From: Limnobaculum parvum
Lineage (GTDB): Bacteria; Pseudomonadota; Gammaproteobacteria; Enterobacterales; Enterobacteriaceae
Reading direction: 5' to 3'
Length of the DNA: 64,000 bases
Assembly (NCBI RefSeq): GCF_003096015.2
Contig: NZ_CP029185.2
Coordinates: forward strand, 2,142,001 to 2,206,000
The position numbers and the translations under genes were made by a program. Positions 1-9,088 of this stretch are shown in pieces (positions within the stretch are counted from its first letter, which is position 1; each line of letters opens with the position of its first letter). The notes below the pieces were generated by a model that saw only the letters and a program-made list of their open reading frames with translations, had not been told where the DNA came from and searched no databases.

Positions 1-621
1 CTGCTTATCGCCCTTTTCGCTCAGCAGTTGATAATAACGAAAGCGCGCTTCTGGCCCGGTGTAGTACTCGATCAGTACCCTGAATTCATCTTCGGCCTTA
101 TCAAGATCGCCCGTTTGCTGCAACGATCTGGCATACAGCAAATGACCATCCTGAGAGCGATAGTCAGGATTAGCACTAATTAATACTTCCAGCGTTTTCT
201 GGCAGGAGACCGGATCGTGGCTGTCAAACTGCGCCTGAGCCAGCTTAACTAAAATATCAGGATCCTGTACAAAGATACCGGTTAACGCTTTTTGATAATT
301 AGCTGCCGCTTCCTGCGGTCTGCCAATGCGTAATAGCTCATCGGCTAAACGTACATAGTTTTGACTGGTTTCGGTGATCACCAATTCATCACGCAACATA
401 CGCACATGACGTTCCGGATCCATTTTATCCTGAGCTTTACCCATCAGGCGTTTACCATCACGGCTACCTAATAGGTCTGGTAATAAGATTGCCAGTGCAT
501 AGACGGCACAACCAATACCCGGTAACCCAATGATAATATATAACCAATAACGCTCCTGCCCGGTTTTCACCGCATGAACACCACACATGATTTGAATAAA
601 AACGACCAGAATGACCGGCAT
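1..621 (-). CDS. TPR-containing membrane protein, 3' end outside window
   Basis: This is an open frame of 207 codons that runs off the left edge, so the C-terminus is missing. The N-terminus carries two hydrophobic stretches (about residues 1-15 and 25-50), suggesting a membrane anchor. The rest (about 70-207) has the alternating small/large residue spacing of tetratricopeptide helices, including a segment around NYQKAL. The combination of a hydrophobic N-terminus and TPR repeats suggests a cytoplasm- or periplasm-facing protein-protein interaction scaffold. No named function is recognised. The start is the ATG at 621, chosen because the hydrophobic segment begins there. Confidence 0.7.
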   Translation of the reverse strand, partial: MPVILVVFIQIMCGVHAVKTGQERYWLYIIIGLPGIGCAVYALAILLPDLLGSRDGKRLMGKAQDKMDPERHVRMLRDELVITETSQNYVRLADELLRIGRPQEAAANYQKALTGIFVQDPDILVKLAQAQFDSHDPVSCQKTLEVLISANPDYRSQDGHLLYARSLQQTGDLDKAEDEFRVLIEYYTGPEARFRYYQLLSEKGDKQ

Positions 622-883
622 TTCAGCACTCCCTGCCCAAAATAACAACTAAACTGACAACATCATATTGATGAGACTGCTATCTGACAATGATTTCTGT
701 CGATAAACAAAATAAAATAGTGAAGCATGAAACTAATTGGTATGCCGTTTTCTATTTATAGAATTTAATTTCTCATAATCCCCAAAACACCCGGAATAAA
801 TAGTCTGCTCACAGGATGCCTAAACCGCCACGATCTGTGGCATAATGTGCCTAATATCACACTTTCAACTATGAGTATTCGTT

Positions 884-2482
884 TTGTTAATTAGCAATAA
901 TATTACTATGCAGTTTGGCTCCAAGCCGCTGTTTGAAAACATTTCAGTCAAATTTGGCGGTGGTAATCGCTACGGTCTAATTGGTGCTAACGGTAGTGGT
1001 AAATCCACTTTTATGAAGATTCTGGGTGGCGATTTAACCCCTTCTGGCGGCAACGTATTTCTTGATCCTAATGAACGTCTGGGTAAACTGAAACAGGATC
1101 AGTTTGCCTACGAAGAGTACAGCGTATTGGATACCGTCATTATGGGCCACGCTGAACTTTGGGAAGTAAAAGAAGAACGCGATCGCATCTATAATCTGCC
1201 GGAAATGAGTGAAGAAGATGGGCTAAAAGTCGCCGATCTGGAAGTTCAGTACGGTGAGATGGATGGATATACCGCGGAGTCCCGCGCCGGTGAACTTCTG
1301 TTAGGTGTCGGTATTCCGGTAGAACAACATTATGGCCCAATGAGCGAAGTGGCCCCCGGCTGGAAACTTCGGGTATTGCTGGCTCAAGCGCTATTTGCCA
1401 ATCCAGATATTCTTCTGCTCGACGAACCAACCAACAACTTGGATATTGATACTATCCGCTGGTTGGAGCAAACGCTAAACGACCGTAACAGTACCATGAT
1501 CATCATTTCCCATGACCGTCACTTCTTGAATATGGTATGCACCCATATGGCCGATTTGGACTACGGCGAGCTTCGTGTCTATCCGGGTAACTATGATGAG
1601 TATATGACTGCATCAACTCAGGCTCGCGAGCGCCTGCTGGCAGACAATGCCAAGAAAAAGGCACAAATTAACGAATTGCAATCTTTCGTTAGCCGTTTTA
1701 GCGCCAACGCGTCTAAATCCCGTCAGGCCACTTCCCGGGCACGGCAGATTGATAAAATTCAGTTGGAAGAAGTTAAAGCCTCCAGCCGTCAAAATCCATT
1801 TATCCGTTTTGAACAAGATAAGAAACTGTTCCGTAATGCGCTGGAAGTGGAAAACCTGTCAAAAGGTTATGACGGTAATACCCCACTGTTTAAGAACATC
1901 AATCTGATGTTGGAAGTAGGCGAAAAAGTGGCTGTACTAGGTACCAACGGTGTGGGTAAAACCACCCTGCTGAAAACCTTAATCGGTGAACTGACGCCAG
2001 AAGCCGGTCGCCTGAAATGGTCTGAAAACGCCAATATTGGCTATTATGCTCAGGACCACGCATCCGATTTTGAAGTCGACATGACGGTATTTGACTGGAT
2101 GAGCCTGTGGATGCAGCCTAATGATGATGAGCAATCGGTGCGTAGCGTATTGGGTCGCTTATTGTTCTCTCAAGATGATATTAAGAAATCGATAAAAGTA
2201 CTATCCGGTGGTGAAAAAGGCCGCATGCTGTTCGGCAAACTGATGATGACTCGCCCTAATATTTTGATTATGGATGAGCCAACCAACCACTTAGATATGG
2301 AATCGATTGAATCACTGAATATGGCGCTGGAACTCTATCAGGGAACGCTGATTTTCGTCTCTCACGACCGTGAATTCGTTAGCTCGCTGGCAACGCGAAT
2401 TATTGAAATCACACCGGAGAAAGTGACCGACTTTAGCGGTAATTATGATGATTATCTCCGTAGTCAGGGCATTAATAACTGA
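884..2482 (+). CDS. ybiT: ABC-F ATPase YbiT
   Basis: Soluble ABC-F protein with two ATP-binding cassettes and no membrane segment, 532 residues, nearly the same length as E. coli YbiT. The first cassette has Walker A GANGSGKST (about 34-42) and LLLDEPTNNLDID (about 177). The second has GTNGVGKTT (about 350) and LIMDEPTNHLD (about 460). A charged linker lies between them (about 245-310). ABC-F proteins bind the ribosomal E site and influence translation; the specific role of YbiT is not settled. The frame opens at a TTG (884), and an in-frame ATG lies 8 codons later. TTG is preferred because the residues between the two resemble the known N-terminus. It is monocistronic, with its own terminator. 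Confidence 0.95.
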   Translation: MLISNNITMQFGSKPLFENISVKFGGGNRYGLIGANGSGKSTFMKILGGDLTPSGGNVFLDPNERLGKLKQDQFAYEEYSVLDTVIMGHAELWEVKEERDRIYNLPEMSEEDGLKVADLEVQYGEMDGYTAESRAGELLLGVGIPVEQHYGPMSEVAPGWKLRVLLAQALFANPDILLLDEPTNNLDIDTIRWLEQTLNDRNSTMIIISHDRHFLNMVCTHMADLDYGELRVYPGNYDEYMTASTQARERLLADNAKKKAQINELQSFVSRFSANASKSRQATSRARQIDKIQLEEVKASSRQNPFIRFEQDKKLFRNALEVENLSKGYDGNTPLFKNINLMLEVGEKVAVLGTNGVGKTTLLKTLIGELTPEAGRLKWSENANIGYYAQDHASDFEVDMTVFDWMSLWMQPNDDEQSVRSVLGRLLFSQDDIKKSIKVLSGGEKGRMLFGKLMMTRPNILIMDEPTNHLDMESIESLNMALELYQGTLIFVSHDREFVSSLATRIIEITPEKVTDFSGNYDDYLRSQGINN

Positions 2483-2501
2483 TTAACCGGCCTTAAATAA
2501 C

Positions 2502-2531
2502 AAAGGCCACCTCATATGAAGGTGGCCTTTT
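2502..2531 (+). terminator. Rho-independent terminator after ybiT
   Basis: Inverted repeat AAAGGCCACCT / AGGTGGCCTTTT with a short loop begins about 20 bases after the ybiT stop and ends in T residues. It can also act on the convergent rhlE side. Confidence 0.85.
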
Positions 2532-2601
2532 AAATAGATAAGTTAAAAAGCCATCCCAACAACAGACAGCCTTTCTACATAAATCACATCAACAACAATA
2601 T

Positions 2602-4008
2602 TTAGCTACCCGCTGACTCAGAACGACGAGCACCCGCGAATGAAGCGCGTTTTTGCTGCGCTGGCTTATCCGAGCGAGGCTTTTGGCTGCGAGGCTTGTT
2701 GTCACCCCTACCCTCAGTTTTGTTGCCCCACGGGCTATTATCACTGCGGCCCGCAGATTGGCCAGCCGCCGGGCGAGCGCGTCCTGAATTCGGACGTCCA
2801 CCTTGCCCTTGTCCTTGCCCCTGACCTCTACCCTGACGACCATTAACGATCGGCTCAGCTTTAATGGTTGGATCTGGCTCATAGCCCGGTAAGGCAATAC
2901 GCGCAATTTCAAACTTCAGCAAGCGCTCGATATCGCGCAGCAGTTTATGTTCATCAACACAAACTAAAGACACCGCTTCTCCAGTACATTCTGCACGGCC
3001 GGTACGGCCAATACGGTGAACATAATCTTCCGGTACGTTTGGCAACTCATAGTTAACTACGTGAGGCAAATGGTCAATATCCAGACCACGGGCAGCAATA
3101 TCAGTGGCTACCAGCACGCGGATCTTACCATTTTTAAACTCGTCCAACGCACGGGTGCGAGCACCTTGGCTTTTATTACCGTGAATGGCTGAAGCGGTAA
3201 TGCCATCTTTATTCAGTTGTTCCGCCAAATGGTTAGCACCGTGTTTAGTACGGGTAAACACCAGCACTTGTTGCCACTGCCCTTCACCAATCATTTGTGA
3301 CAACAATTCACGTTTACGTTTTTTATCAACAAAGTGAACTTTCTGGTCCACCAGTTCGGATGGCGTATTACGTTTTGCCACTTCTACAGAAGCAGGGTTG
3401 TGCAATAATTTCGACGCTAACCCTTTAATTTCATCAGAGAAGGTGGCGGAAAACAGCAGATTTTGACGCTTGGCAGGCAGTTTAGCTAACACACGACGAA
3501 TATCGTGAATAAACCCCATATCCAGCATACGGTCAGCTTCGTCCAGTACCAGAATTTCGACTTTAGATAAATCGACCGCATTCTGATGCTCCAGATCCAA
3601 CAAACGTCCCGGCGTTGCCACCAGCACATCCACGCCACTACGCAGTTTCATCATCTGTGGATTAATACTAACACCACCAAAAACCACCATCGAACGAATA
3701 TTTAAATGGCGACTGTAGTCACGCACATTTTCGCCCACCTGAGCTGCCAGCTCACGGGTTGGCGTCAGAATCAGTGCCCGTACCGGGCGACGACCACGAA
3801 CAGCTTCGCCGCTTGCGCTTAAGCGCTGTAATAGTGGTAGGGTAAAACCCGCGGTTTTACCGGTACCGGTTTGCGCGCAGGCCATTAAATCACGGCCAGA
3901 TAAAACAACAGGAATCGCCTGCTGTTGAATAGGCGTCGGATCGCGATAACCCTGTTCTTCAACCGCGCGCAAAATATCGGCACTTAAGCCGAGTGAATTA
4001 AAAGACAT
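2602..4008 (-). CDS. rhlE: DEAD-box ATP-dependent RNA helicase RhlE
   Basis: RNA helicase of the DEAD-box family, acting on ribosome assembly and mRNA turnover in E. coli. In order: Q motif (TPIQQQAIP, about 25), motif I AQTGTGKT (about 45), PTRELA, motif II DEAD (about 155), SAT (about 187), a RecA2 domain with ARGLDI and HRIGRTGR (about 310-345). A basic, low-complexity Gly/Gln/Arg tail of about 80 residues follows. The start is placed at the ATG at 4008 (MSFNSLGL) because it matches the family N-terminus and has GGAG upstream. The open frame extends 10 codons further. Convergent with ybiT. Confidence 0.95.
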   Translation of the reverse strand: MSFNSLGLSADILRAVEEQGYRDPTPIQQQAIPVVLSGRDLMACAQTGTGKTAGFTLPLLQRLSASGEAVRGRRPVRALILTPTRELAAQVGENVRDYSRHLNIRSMVVFGGVSINPQMMKLRSGVDVLVATPGRLLDLEHQNAVDLSKVEILVLDEADRMLDMGFIHDIRRVLAKLPAKRQNLLFSATFSDEIKGLASKLLHNPASVEVAKRNTPSELVDQKVHFVDKKRKRELLSQMIGEGQWQQVLVFTRTKHGANHLAEQLNKDGITASAIHGNKSQGARTRALDEFKNGKIRVLVATDIAARGLDIDHLPHVVNYELPNVPEDYVHRIGRTGRAECTGEAVSLVCVDEHKLLRDIERLLKFEIARIALPGYEPDPTIKAEPIVNGRQGRGQGQGQGQGGRPNSGRARPAAGQSAGRSDNSPWGNKTEGRGDNKPRSQKPRSDKPAQQKRASFAGARRSESAGS

Positions 4009-4238
4009 ATAAGGAAAAACTCCAGACTCGCCCGGCAAACATTCCGTAGAGGAATAATCGTTTGCTACGGTCCTGACGAGATTATTATTACGAGGTATGA
4101 CGTTGAGGCATTACCGCGAGGTATATGGCGTAGACCGAAGTACGCCGGATGTTGTCAGTATAACAGAACTTCCATCAGTTAGTGTAATTATTCGAAATAG
4201 CCATAATTAACGACGCATTAGCAATCTTTTAAAAACAA

Positions 4239-4262
4239 TAAGGGCGCAAAATCGCGCCCTTA
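4239..4262 (-). terminator. Terminator after ybhL
   Basis: Perfect 9-bp inverted repeat TAAGGGCGC / GCGCCCTTA with a 6-base loop, 25 bases past the ybhL stop codon. On the minus strand it runs into a T-rich stretch. Confidence 0.8.
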
Positions 4263-4286
4263 TAAAATATTATATTACCGATAATA

Positions 4287-4988
4287 TTAGCGACGGTCGC
4301 CTAAAATACGCAGCAGCATTAAGAACAGGTTGATGAAGTCTAAATAAAGGGTCAGAGCGCCCATAATAGACGACTTACGGTAACCTTCTCTATCATCAAT
4401 AGAAACATGCTCACCAATCGCTTTCAGTTTTTGCGTGTCATATGCCGTTAAACCAACAAACACAATCACACCTATATAGGTGATCGCCCAAGTCAGCGCC
4501 GAGCTCTTAAGGAAAATATTCACCAGCGAAGCCAGAATAATACCAATCAGCCCCATGACCATCATGCTGCCTAACTTGCTTAAGTCGCGCTTGGTGGTAT
4601 ATCCGTACACGCTCATGGCACCAAAGGTACCGGCAGTAACAAAGAACGTACTGGCAATTGAGCTGCTGGTATAAGCAATAAAGATACTGGATAAGGTCAA
4701 TCCGGTCAGAACCGAATAGAGCATAAACAACGTTGTGGCTAAAGCGCCGCTAATGCGGTTAAGCATACCGGACAGGAAAAACACGACGCCCAGTTGCACA
4801 ATAATCAGACCGTAAAAGGTAATATTGCTGGAAAAAATGAATGACTGAAGCGCAGTTCCGGTAACGAACCAAGCAGTAAATGCAGTCAATAACAGACCGC
4901 AGGTCATCCATCCGTAGACCTGAGCCATAAACGCCTGAATACCGGTATTGGCGTGTTCTACGATAGTACCGTTGTGACGTGGATCCAT
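4287..4988 (-). CDS. ybhL: BAX inhibitor-1 family membrane protein YbhL
   Basis: Inner-membrane protein of 233 residues with about seven hydrophobic helices and the BI-1/UPF0005 signature. Recognisable stretches include GYTTKRDLS, YIGVIVFVGLTAYDTQKLK and the C-terminal LYLDFINLFLMLLRI. Family members are proposed Ca2+/H+ leak channels, but the bacterial role is not firmly known. The start is the ATG at 4988 (MDPRHNGT), with AAGGA 8 bases upstream; the frame is open for 16 more codons. Monocistronic, followed by a hairpin terminator. Confidence 0.92.
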   Translation of the reverse strand: MDPRHNGTIVEHANTGIQAFMAQVYGWMTCGLLLTAFTAWFVTGTALQSFIFSSNITFYGLIIVQLGVVFFLSGMLNRISGALATTLFMLYSVLTGLTLSSIFIAYTSSSIASTFFVTAGTFGAMSVYGYTTKRDLSKLGSMMVMGLIGIILASLVNIFLKSSALTWAITYIGVIVFVGLTAYDTQKLKAIGEHVSIDDREGYRKSSIMGALTLYLDFINLFLMLLRILGDRR

Positions 4989-5147
4989 TAATTTTGTCCT
5001 TCTTATCTCATAAGTCAAAAACAGGGGTGAAAACAACTAAATTTACCCAAGGTTATCACATATTATGACACCTGATGGCAAAAATAATTTCGTAATGTCT
5101 GGTAAAGATAGAAACCCCGCCTCTTTAACCCGACACCTGAGTCTGGT

Positions 5148-5726
5148 TTACACTCTTGACCAACGCTGCGCTAGCTGGGCAATACGCTGACCAAACAAAC
5201 GAGCGGTTTCCAATTCACCCGGCAACGGCGCTTCTTCTACCGAGGCATCTGCTGGAGAAACCGTCATCAGCCCGGAAACACCGGCAATATAGTTGACATC
5301 CTGACGGGTTGCCGCTTTGGTATTCGATGGCAGCATTCCCATACCCGCCCAGATACCACCGTGCTGCTGGGAAAGGTGAAACATGTAGTCCAGCGTACTG
5401 AGCTTGTCACCATTCATACTGGCGGAATTGGTAAAACCTGCGAACAGCTTATCTTTCCACAACAGTGCAGACCAAGGCTTAGAAGATGCATCGGCAAACT
5501 TCTTAAACTGCCAGGAAGGTCCACTCATATAGGTCGGGCTACCAAATATGATGCCGTCGGCTATCGAAAGAATAACCCATGCCTGTTCTGATAAATTCCC
5601 TTCCGCATCGATGGGCAATATATCAACCTGTGTGCCACTGATTTCCATTGATCCTTTTGCTACTGCTTCGGCAACTTTTGCCGTATGTCCGTATCCACTG
5701 TGATACACCATTGCTATACGTGCCAT
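5148..5726 (-). CDS. WrbA-like flavodoxin-family NAD(P)H oxidoreductase
   Basis: Flavodoxin-fold protein of 192 residues. The N-terminal strand and phosphate-binding loop read IAMVYHSGYGHTAK (residues 4-17). The second FMN loop is GSPTYMSGPSWQFKKF (about 77-92), and the third is around FTNSASMNGDK. This layout is that of WrbA-type NAD(P)H:quinone oxidoreductases and small flavodoxin-family proteins, so FMN binding and quinone or other electron-acceptor reduction is the likely activity, in the cytoplasm. It is not close enough to E. coli WrbA to give that name. The start at 5726 has GAGG five bases upstream. It sits just behind the moaE terminator. Confidence 0.8.
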   Translation of the reverse strand: MARIAMVYHSGYGHTAKVAEAVAKGSMEISGTQVDILPIDAEGNLSEQAWVILSIADGIIFGSPTYMSGPSWQFKKFADASSKPWSALLWKDKLFAGFTNSASMNGDKLSTLDYMFHLSQQHGGIWAGMGMLPSNTKAATRQDVNYIAGVSGLMTVSPADASVEEAPLPGELETARLFGQRIAQLAQRWSRV

Positions 5727-5743
5727 CAATACCTCGTCGAAAC

Positions 5744-5782
5744 CCAAAAAAACAAAGCCTGCCCTGAACATCAGACAGGCTT
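5744..5782 (-). terminator. Terminator of the moa operon
   Basis: On the minus strand AAGCCTG / CAGGCTT flank a 14-base loop and are followed by TTTGTTTTTTT. It lies about 115 bases beyond the moaE stop and ends just before the ribosome-binding site of the flavodoxin gene. Confidence 0.75.
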
Positions 5783-5895
5783 CTATAACCCAGAAATTAT
5801 ATCATTGTCAGCAGAAATTGTGATGTGGATTAAGGTGACCGTTCGGCATCAAACCTCGCCCTGCTTGTTTTAGCATGATGAATATCGCAGATTAA

Positions 5896-6357
5896 TTACC
5901 AGCGCTCAGCCGCTTGCTTGTCGCTGTTACGGGACTCAACCCAGCGGTCACCTTCCTGAGTCGCTTCTCGTTTCCAAAATGGCGCTTTGGTTTTCAGATA
6001 ATCCATAATGAATTCGGCAGCTTCAAATGCAGAACTACGGTGGGCACTGGTTACGCCGACAAACACAATTTCATCACCGGGAAACAGTTCGCCAATTCGA
6101 TGAATAACGCTAACGCGTTGTAAAGGCCAACGCTCACGAGCTTGCTCGACAATCTCAGCCAGTGATTTTTCCGTCATTCCCGGATAGTGCTCAAGGGTTA
6201 GTGCACTGACGCTATCACCTAAATTATGATTGCGGACTTTACCCGTAAAGGTAACCACGGCCCCATCGTCATCACACTGGGACAACCACTGATACTCATC
6301 GCCAACCTGAAATGTAGCCGGGCTTACGGTAATGCGGGTGTTATTAATCTCTGACAC
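5896..6357 (-). CDS. moaE: Molybdopterin synthase catalytic subunit MoaE
   Basis: Large subunit of molybdopterin synthase, which with MoaD inserts the dithiolene sulfurs into cyclic pyranopterin monophosphate. It has 153 residues, as usual. Typical motifs are FTGKVRNHNLGDSV (about 35-48), LEHYPGMTEK, VIHRIGEL, SAHRSSAFEA and the C-terminal FWKREATQEGDRWVE with its conserved Lys. The start is a GTG at 6357, only 4 bases after the moaD stop, with GGAGGG overlapping the end of moaD. This implies translational coupling. The frame could be read 18 codons upstream, but that would be inside moaD. Confidence 0.95.
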   Translation of the reverse strand: MSEINNTRITVSPATFQVGDEYQWLSQCDDDGAVVTFTGKVRNHNLGDSVSALTLEHYPGMTEKSLAEIVEQARERWPLQRVSVIHRIGELFPGDEIVFVGVTSAHRSSAFEAAEFIMDYLKTKAPFWKREATQEGDRWVESRNSDKQAAERW

Positions 6358-6361
6358 ACCA

Positions 6362-6607
6362 TCACCCTCCGGTAACCGGTGGAAAAAACGCCACCTCATC
6401 ACCATCAACAATGGGATGATCGGCGGTCACCAACGTCTGATTAACCGCCATCAGCAACTTGCCTGGCTCCAACGCCAGCGGCCATTTATTGCCACGAGTG
6501 CACAGCGCCTGACGCAGCGCCTCTACCGTTGGGTATTCCGCTGCGAGCTCCAACTGTTCGGTTCCAACCAACTCTCTGACCTGAGCAAAAAATATCACTT
6601 TAATCAT
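6362..6607 (-). CDS. moaD: Molybdopterin synthase sulfur carrier MoaD
   Basis: Ubiquitin-fold small subunit of molybdopterin synthase, 81 residues. The C-terminal Gly-Gly (PPVTGG) that is thiocarboxylated by MoeB is intact. The N-terminal MIKVIFFAQVREL and DEVAFFPPVTGG segments are typical. Its ATG overlaps the moaC stop by 4 bases (ATGA), so it is co-translated with its neighbours in the moaABCDE operon. Confidence 0.96.
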   Translation of the reverse strand: MIKVIFFAQVRELVGTEQLELAAEYPTVEALRQALCTRGNKWPLALEPGKLLMAVNQTLVTADHPIVDGDEVAFFPPVTGG

Positions 6608-7113
6608 GATGTTTTACCTTCCCTTGCCATCGCCCCATCCTCTGCCAAAAAGTCGCCGGACTTACCGCCGCTTTTCGCCAACAGCCTTACAGGGCCAATC
6701 ACCATATCCTTCTGGACGGCTTTACACATATCATAAATCGTCAGGGCCGCTACCGAAGCGGCGGTTAATGCTTCCATCTCAACCCCGGTTTTCCCCGTCA
6801 GACGACAGCATGATTCAATACGAACCCGATTACTCTCGGGTAATGCTTCAAGGGAAACTTCCACCTTACTCAGCAAAAGCGGATGGCAAAGAGGGATCAG
6901 TTCCCAAGTCCGTTTTGCAGCCTGAATACCGGCAATGCGCGCGGTGGCAAACACATCACCTTTATGGTGGCTGCCCTGCATAATCATCGCCAGCGTTTCC
7001 GCTTTCATCTCAACAAAGGCTTCTGCTCTCGCTTCTCTGACCGTTTCACTTTTTGCTGAAACATCCACCATGTGCGCTTCGCCAGAAGCATTAATATGGG
7101 TTAATTGTGACAT
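6604..7113 (-). CDS. moaC: Cyclic pyranopterin monophosphate synthase MoaC
   Basis: Works with MoaA to convert GTP (via 3',8-cyclo-7,8-dihydro-GTP) to cyclic pyranopterin monophosphate, the first stable molybdenum-cofactor intermediate. Family hallmarks are visible: GEAHMVDVSAK (about 11-21), HHKGDVFATARIAGIQAAK (about 49-67), PLCHPL (about 74), and TGVEMEALTAASVAALTIYDMCK (about 110-132). It has 169 residues, about eight more than E. coli MoaC, through a longer C-terminal tail. It lies 8 bases after moaB. Confidence 0.96.
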   Translation of the reverse strand: MSQLTHINASGEAHMVDVSAKSETVREARAEAFVEMKAETLAMIMQGSHHKGDVFATARIAGIQAAKRTWELIPLCHPLLLSKVEVSLEALPESNRVRIESCCRLTGKTGVEMEALTAASVAALTIYDMCKAVQKDMVIGPVRLLAKSGGKSGDFLAEDGAMAREGKTS

Positions 7114-7121
7114 GTTGTGAC

Positions 7122-7643
7122 TTATCTCTGTTTTTTGCTCAAGTGAGGTAAAAAATTACAGGGTCTATGGCGGGCATCAAGCTGTTCAACAATAATGCGC
7201 TCCCATGCCATTTTGCAGGCATTGGTAGAACCGGGAACCGCAAACACGATGGTTTGATTAGCAATACCGGCCAACGCGCGGGACTGTATCGTGGAGGTGC
7301 CAATGTCTTCATAAGACATCATGCGAAACAGTTCGCCAAAACCTTCAACTTCGCGGTCAAATAGCGGTGAAATGGCCTCCGGCGTATTATCTCTGGCGGT
7401 AAAACCGGTGCCGCCGGTAATCACCACTGCTTGCACTGATTCGTCCGCTATCCAGCCGGAAATGACCGCACGAATCTGATAGATATCATCTTTAATAATA
7501 CGTTTTTCAACCACCTGATGACCGACCTCTTTGGCCGCCTCGACCAGATAATGACCAGAAGTATCCTCTGCTTCCCCGCGGGAATCAGATACGGTTAATA
7601 CCGCAATGGATACTGGAATAAATTCGCTGGCTGCATGTCCCAT
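7122..7643 (-). CDS. moaB: Molybdenum cofactor biosynthesis protein B
   Basis: MoaB/Mog-like molybdopterin-binding protein of 173 residues. The MPT-binding fold is shown by VLTVSDSRGEAEDTSG (about 16-31) and the TGGTGFTARDNTPEA loop (about 75-90). It binds molybdopterin and belongs to the adenylyltransferase family, although E. coli MoaB itself is dispensable. It is the second gene of the moaABCDE operon, 50 bases after moaA. Confidence 0.94.
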   Translation of the reverse strand: MGHAASEFIPVSIAVLTVSDSRGEAEDTSGHYLVEAAKEVGHQVVEKRIIKDDIYQIRAVISGWIADESVQAVVITGGTGFTARDNTPEAISPLFDREVEGFGELFRMMSYEDIGTSTIQSRALAGIANQTIVFAVPGSTNACKMAWERIIVEQLDARHRPCNFLPHLSKKQR

Positions 7644-7693
7644 GTAGGCTCCTTAAATCATAATGTCTGTTGATAACCCAGCGATGTGGGTTA

Positions 7694-8677
7694 TCAGCCG
7701 CCAATAAATGACAGGTTTTGCGTGATACCGCTGTTACCCTGATGCAGGAAGTGCGTCTGTTTTTTGGTTTGAAGTTTTTCGTGAATGCGATCTTTTAACG
7801 CTTCGAGCTGACTATCTTCTTCCAGCAGGTCGCGCAGTGAAATACCGTGCTCACCAAACAGACAAAGATGCAAATTACCTACCGCAGAAACCCGCAGACG
7901 GTTACAGCTCAAACAGAAATCTTTCTCATAAGGCATGATCAGGCCGATTTCGCCCTGATAGTCGGGATGACTGAATACTTGTGCCGGGCCGTCGCTGCGA
8001 CTACGTATCGCCTGTTGCCAGCCTCTTTCCAGCAGTTGTTGGCGGATAACCTCGCCAGAAACATGATGCTTACGGAACAGATCGGTTCCCTCACCCGTTT
8101 CCATCAGCTCGATAAAACGCAGCTGAATTGGACGGTGTTTAATCCAGTCGAGGAACGTCGACAGGCTGCGATCGTTAACATCTCGCATCAGCACGGTATT
8201 AACTTTGATTTTTTTAAATCCGGCAGCAAAACCGGCATCAATACCTTCCATCACCTGACGAAACTTGTCCTGACCGGTGATAGCGTGAAACTGACGGGCA
8301 TCCAGACTATCGACGCTAACGTTCACCGAGGTTAATCCGGCCTCTTTCCAGCTCTGGATATCTCTCGCCATCCGGTAACCATTGGTGGTCACCGCCAAAG
8401 TTTTAATGGCTGAGTTTTCACGGATTGCTGCGATGATATCAACAAAATCACGGCGCAATGTGGGTTCACCACCGGTCAGACGGACTTTCTCCGTTCCGAG
8501 CTCGGCAAAACCACGCCCAACGCGTCTAATTTCGTCAAGAGTTAGGAACCGCTTGTTTGAATTTGGTTTATAACCATCAGGCAAACAATAGTTGCAACGG
8601 AAGTTGCAAACATCGGTAATAGACAAACGCAAATAATAGAATTTGCGATCAAAAGCATCGGTCAATTGCGATACCAT
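7694..8677 (-). CDS. moaA: GTP 3',8-cyclase MoaA
   Basis: Radical S-adenosylmethionine enzyme that starts molybdenum-cofactor synthesis by cyclising GTP. The N-terminal cluster motif is CNFRCNYC (about 24-31). A glycine-rich SAM-binding stretch LTGGEPTLR follows (about 69-77). The C-terminal second cluster is formed by CLSCNRLRVSAVGNLHLCLF (Cys at about 257, 260 and 274). The conserved GG end (LSFIGG) needed for activity is present. Length is 327 residues. The start is the ATG at 8677, with AAGG upstream. First gene of the operon, preceded by a long structured leader. Confidence 0.96.
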   Translation of the reverse strand: MVSQLTDAFDRKFYYLRLSITDVCNFRCNYCLPDGYKPNSNKRFLTLDEIRRVGRGFAELGTEKVRLTGGEPTLRRDFVDIIAAIRENSAIKTLAVTTNGYRMARDIQSWKEAGLTSVNVSVDSLDARQFHAITGQDKFRQVMEGIDAGFAAGFKKIKVNTVLMRDVNDRSLSTFLDWIKHRPIQLRFIELMETGEGTDLFRKHHVSGEVIRQQLLERGWQQAIRSRSDGPAQVFSHPDYQGEIGLIMPYEKDFCLSCNRLRVSAVGNLHLCLFGEHGISLRDLLEEDSQLEALKDRIHEKLQTKKQTHFLHQGNSGITQNLSFIGG

Positions 8678-8696
8678 AAAACACCTTTCCAATATT

Positions 8697-8805
8697 GGGA
8701 GGCGCAGGCATTTCTACCATACACCCTGGTGACATTAAGCCACGGCTGCAACACCATATCATTGACTGACTTAGGTCGAAGCAGCTCAGAGTTTCATTTC
8801 ATTGT
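8697..8805 (-). promoter_or_regulatory. Probable molybdenum-cofactor (Moco) riboswitch in moaA leader
   Basis: The 110 bases before moaA on the minus strand have the arrangement of the Moco RNA element known in E. coli moaA leaders. There is an upstream CTCTGAGC segment, then several short complementary arms (for example AGCC / GGCT), then TGTCACCAGGG and a terminal GCCTGCGCCTCCC close to the ribosome-binding site. The identification rests on remembered motif features and position; no covariance-model search was run. Confidence 0.55.
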
Positions 8806-8898
8806 ATGCCCTAATCCGGTTGGTAACTAACAACCGCGTGATTAACAGAGCAATATATAGATATTAATGCGTAATTCCGCTTACTGCCAGAACTATAA

Positions 8899-8926
8899 AT
8901 CGCTATATAATAGTTTATACAACGTT
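8899..8926. promoter_or_regulatory. ModE-binding site between moaA and ybhK
   Basis: The sequence CGCTATATA, six bases, then TATACAACG matches the ModE consensus CGCTATATA-N6-TATATAACG with one mismatch. ModE with molybdate activates moaABCDE in E. coli, so this site probably links molybdate level to cofactor synthesis. It lies about 220 bases upstream of the moaA start, in the divergent moaA/ybhK region. Confidence 0.8.
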
Positions 8927-9088
8927 TGTTCTTCAATTTATTTGCAAGCACCTTACTGAAAAACCAGATGATACGGCTTGATATAAGTCAATGTTGACCC
9001 ATGTCATGCAAAATCACTCAGATTTCGCCTTTTGTTGCAAAATCGGGTACCTTATGCCGCAAAAATAAGCTTCACAAAAAGGAATGTT

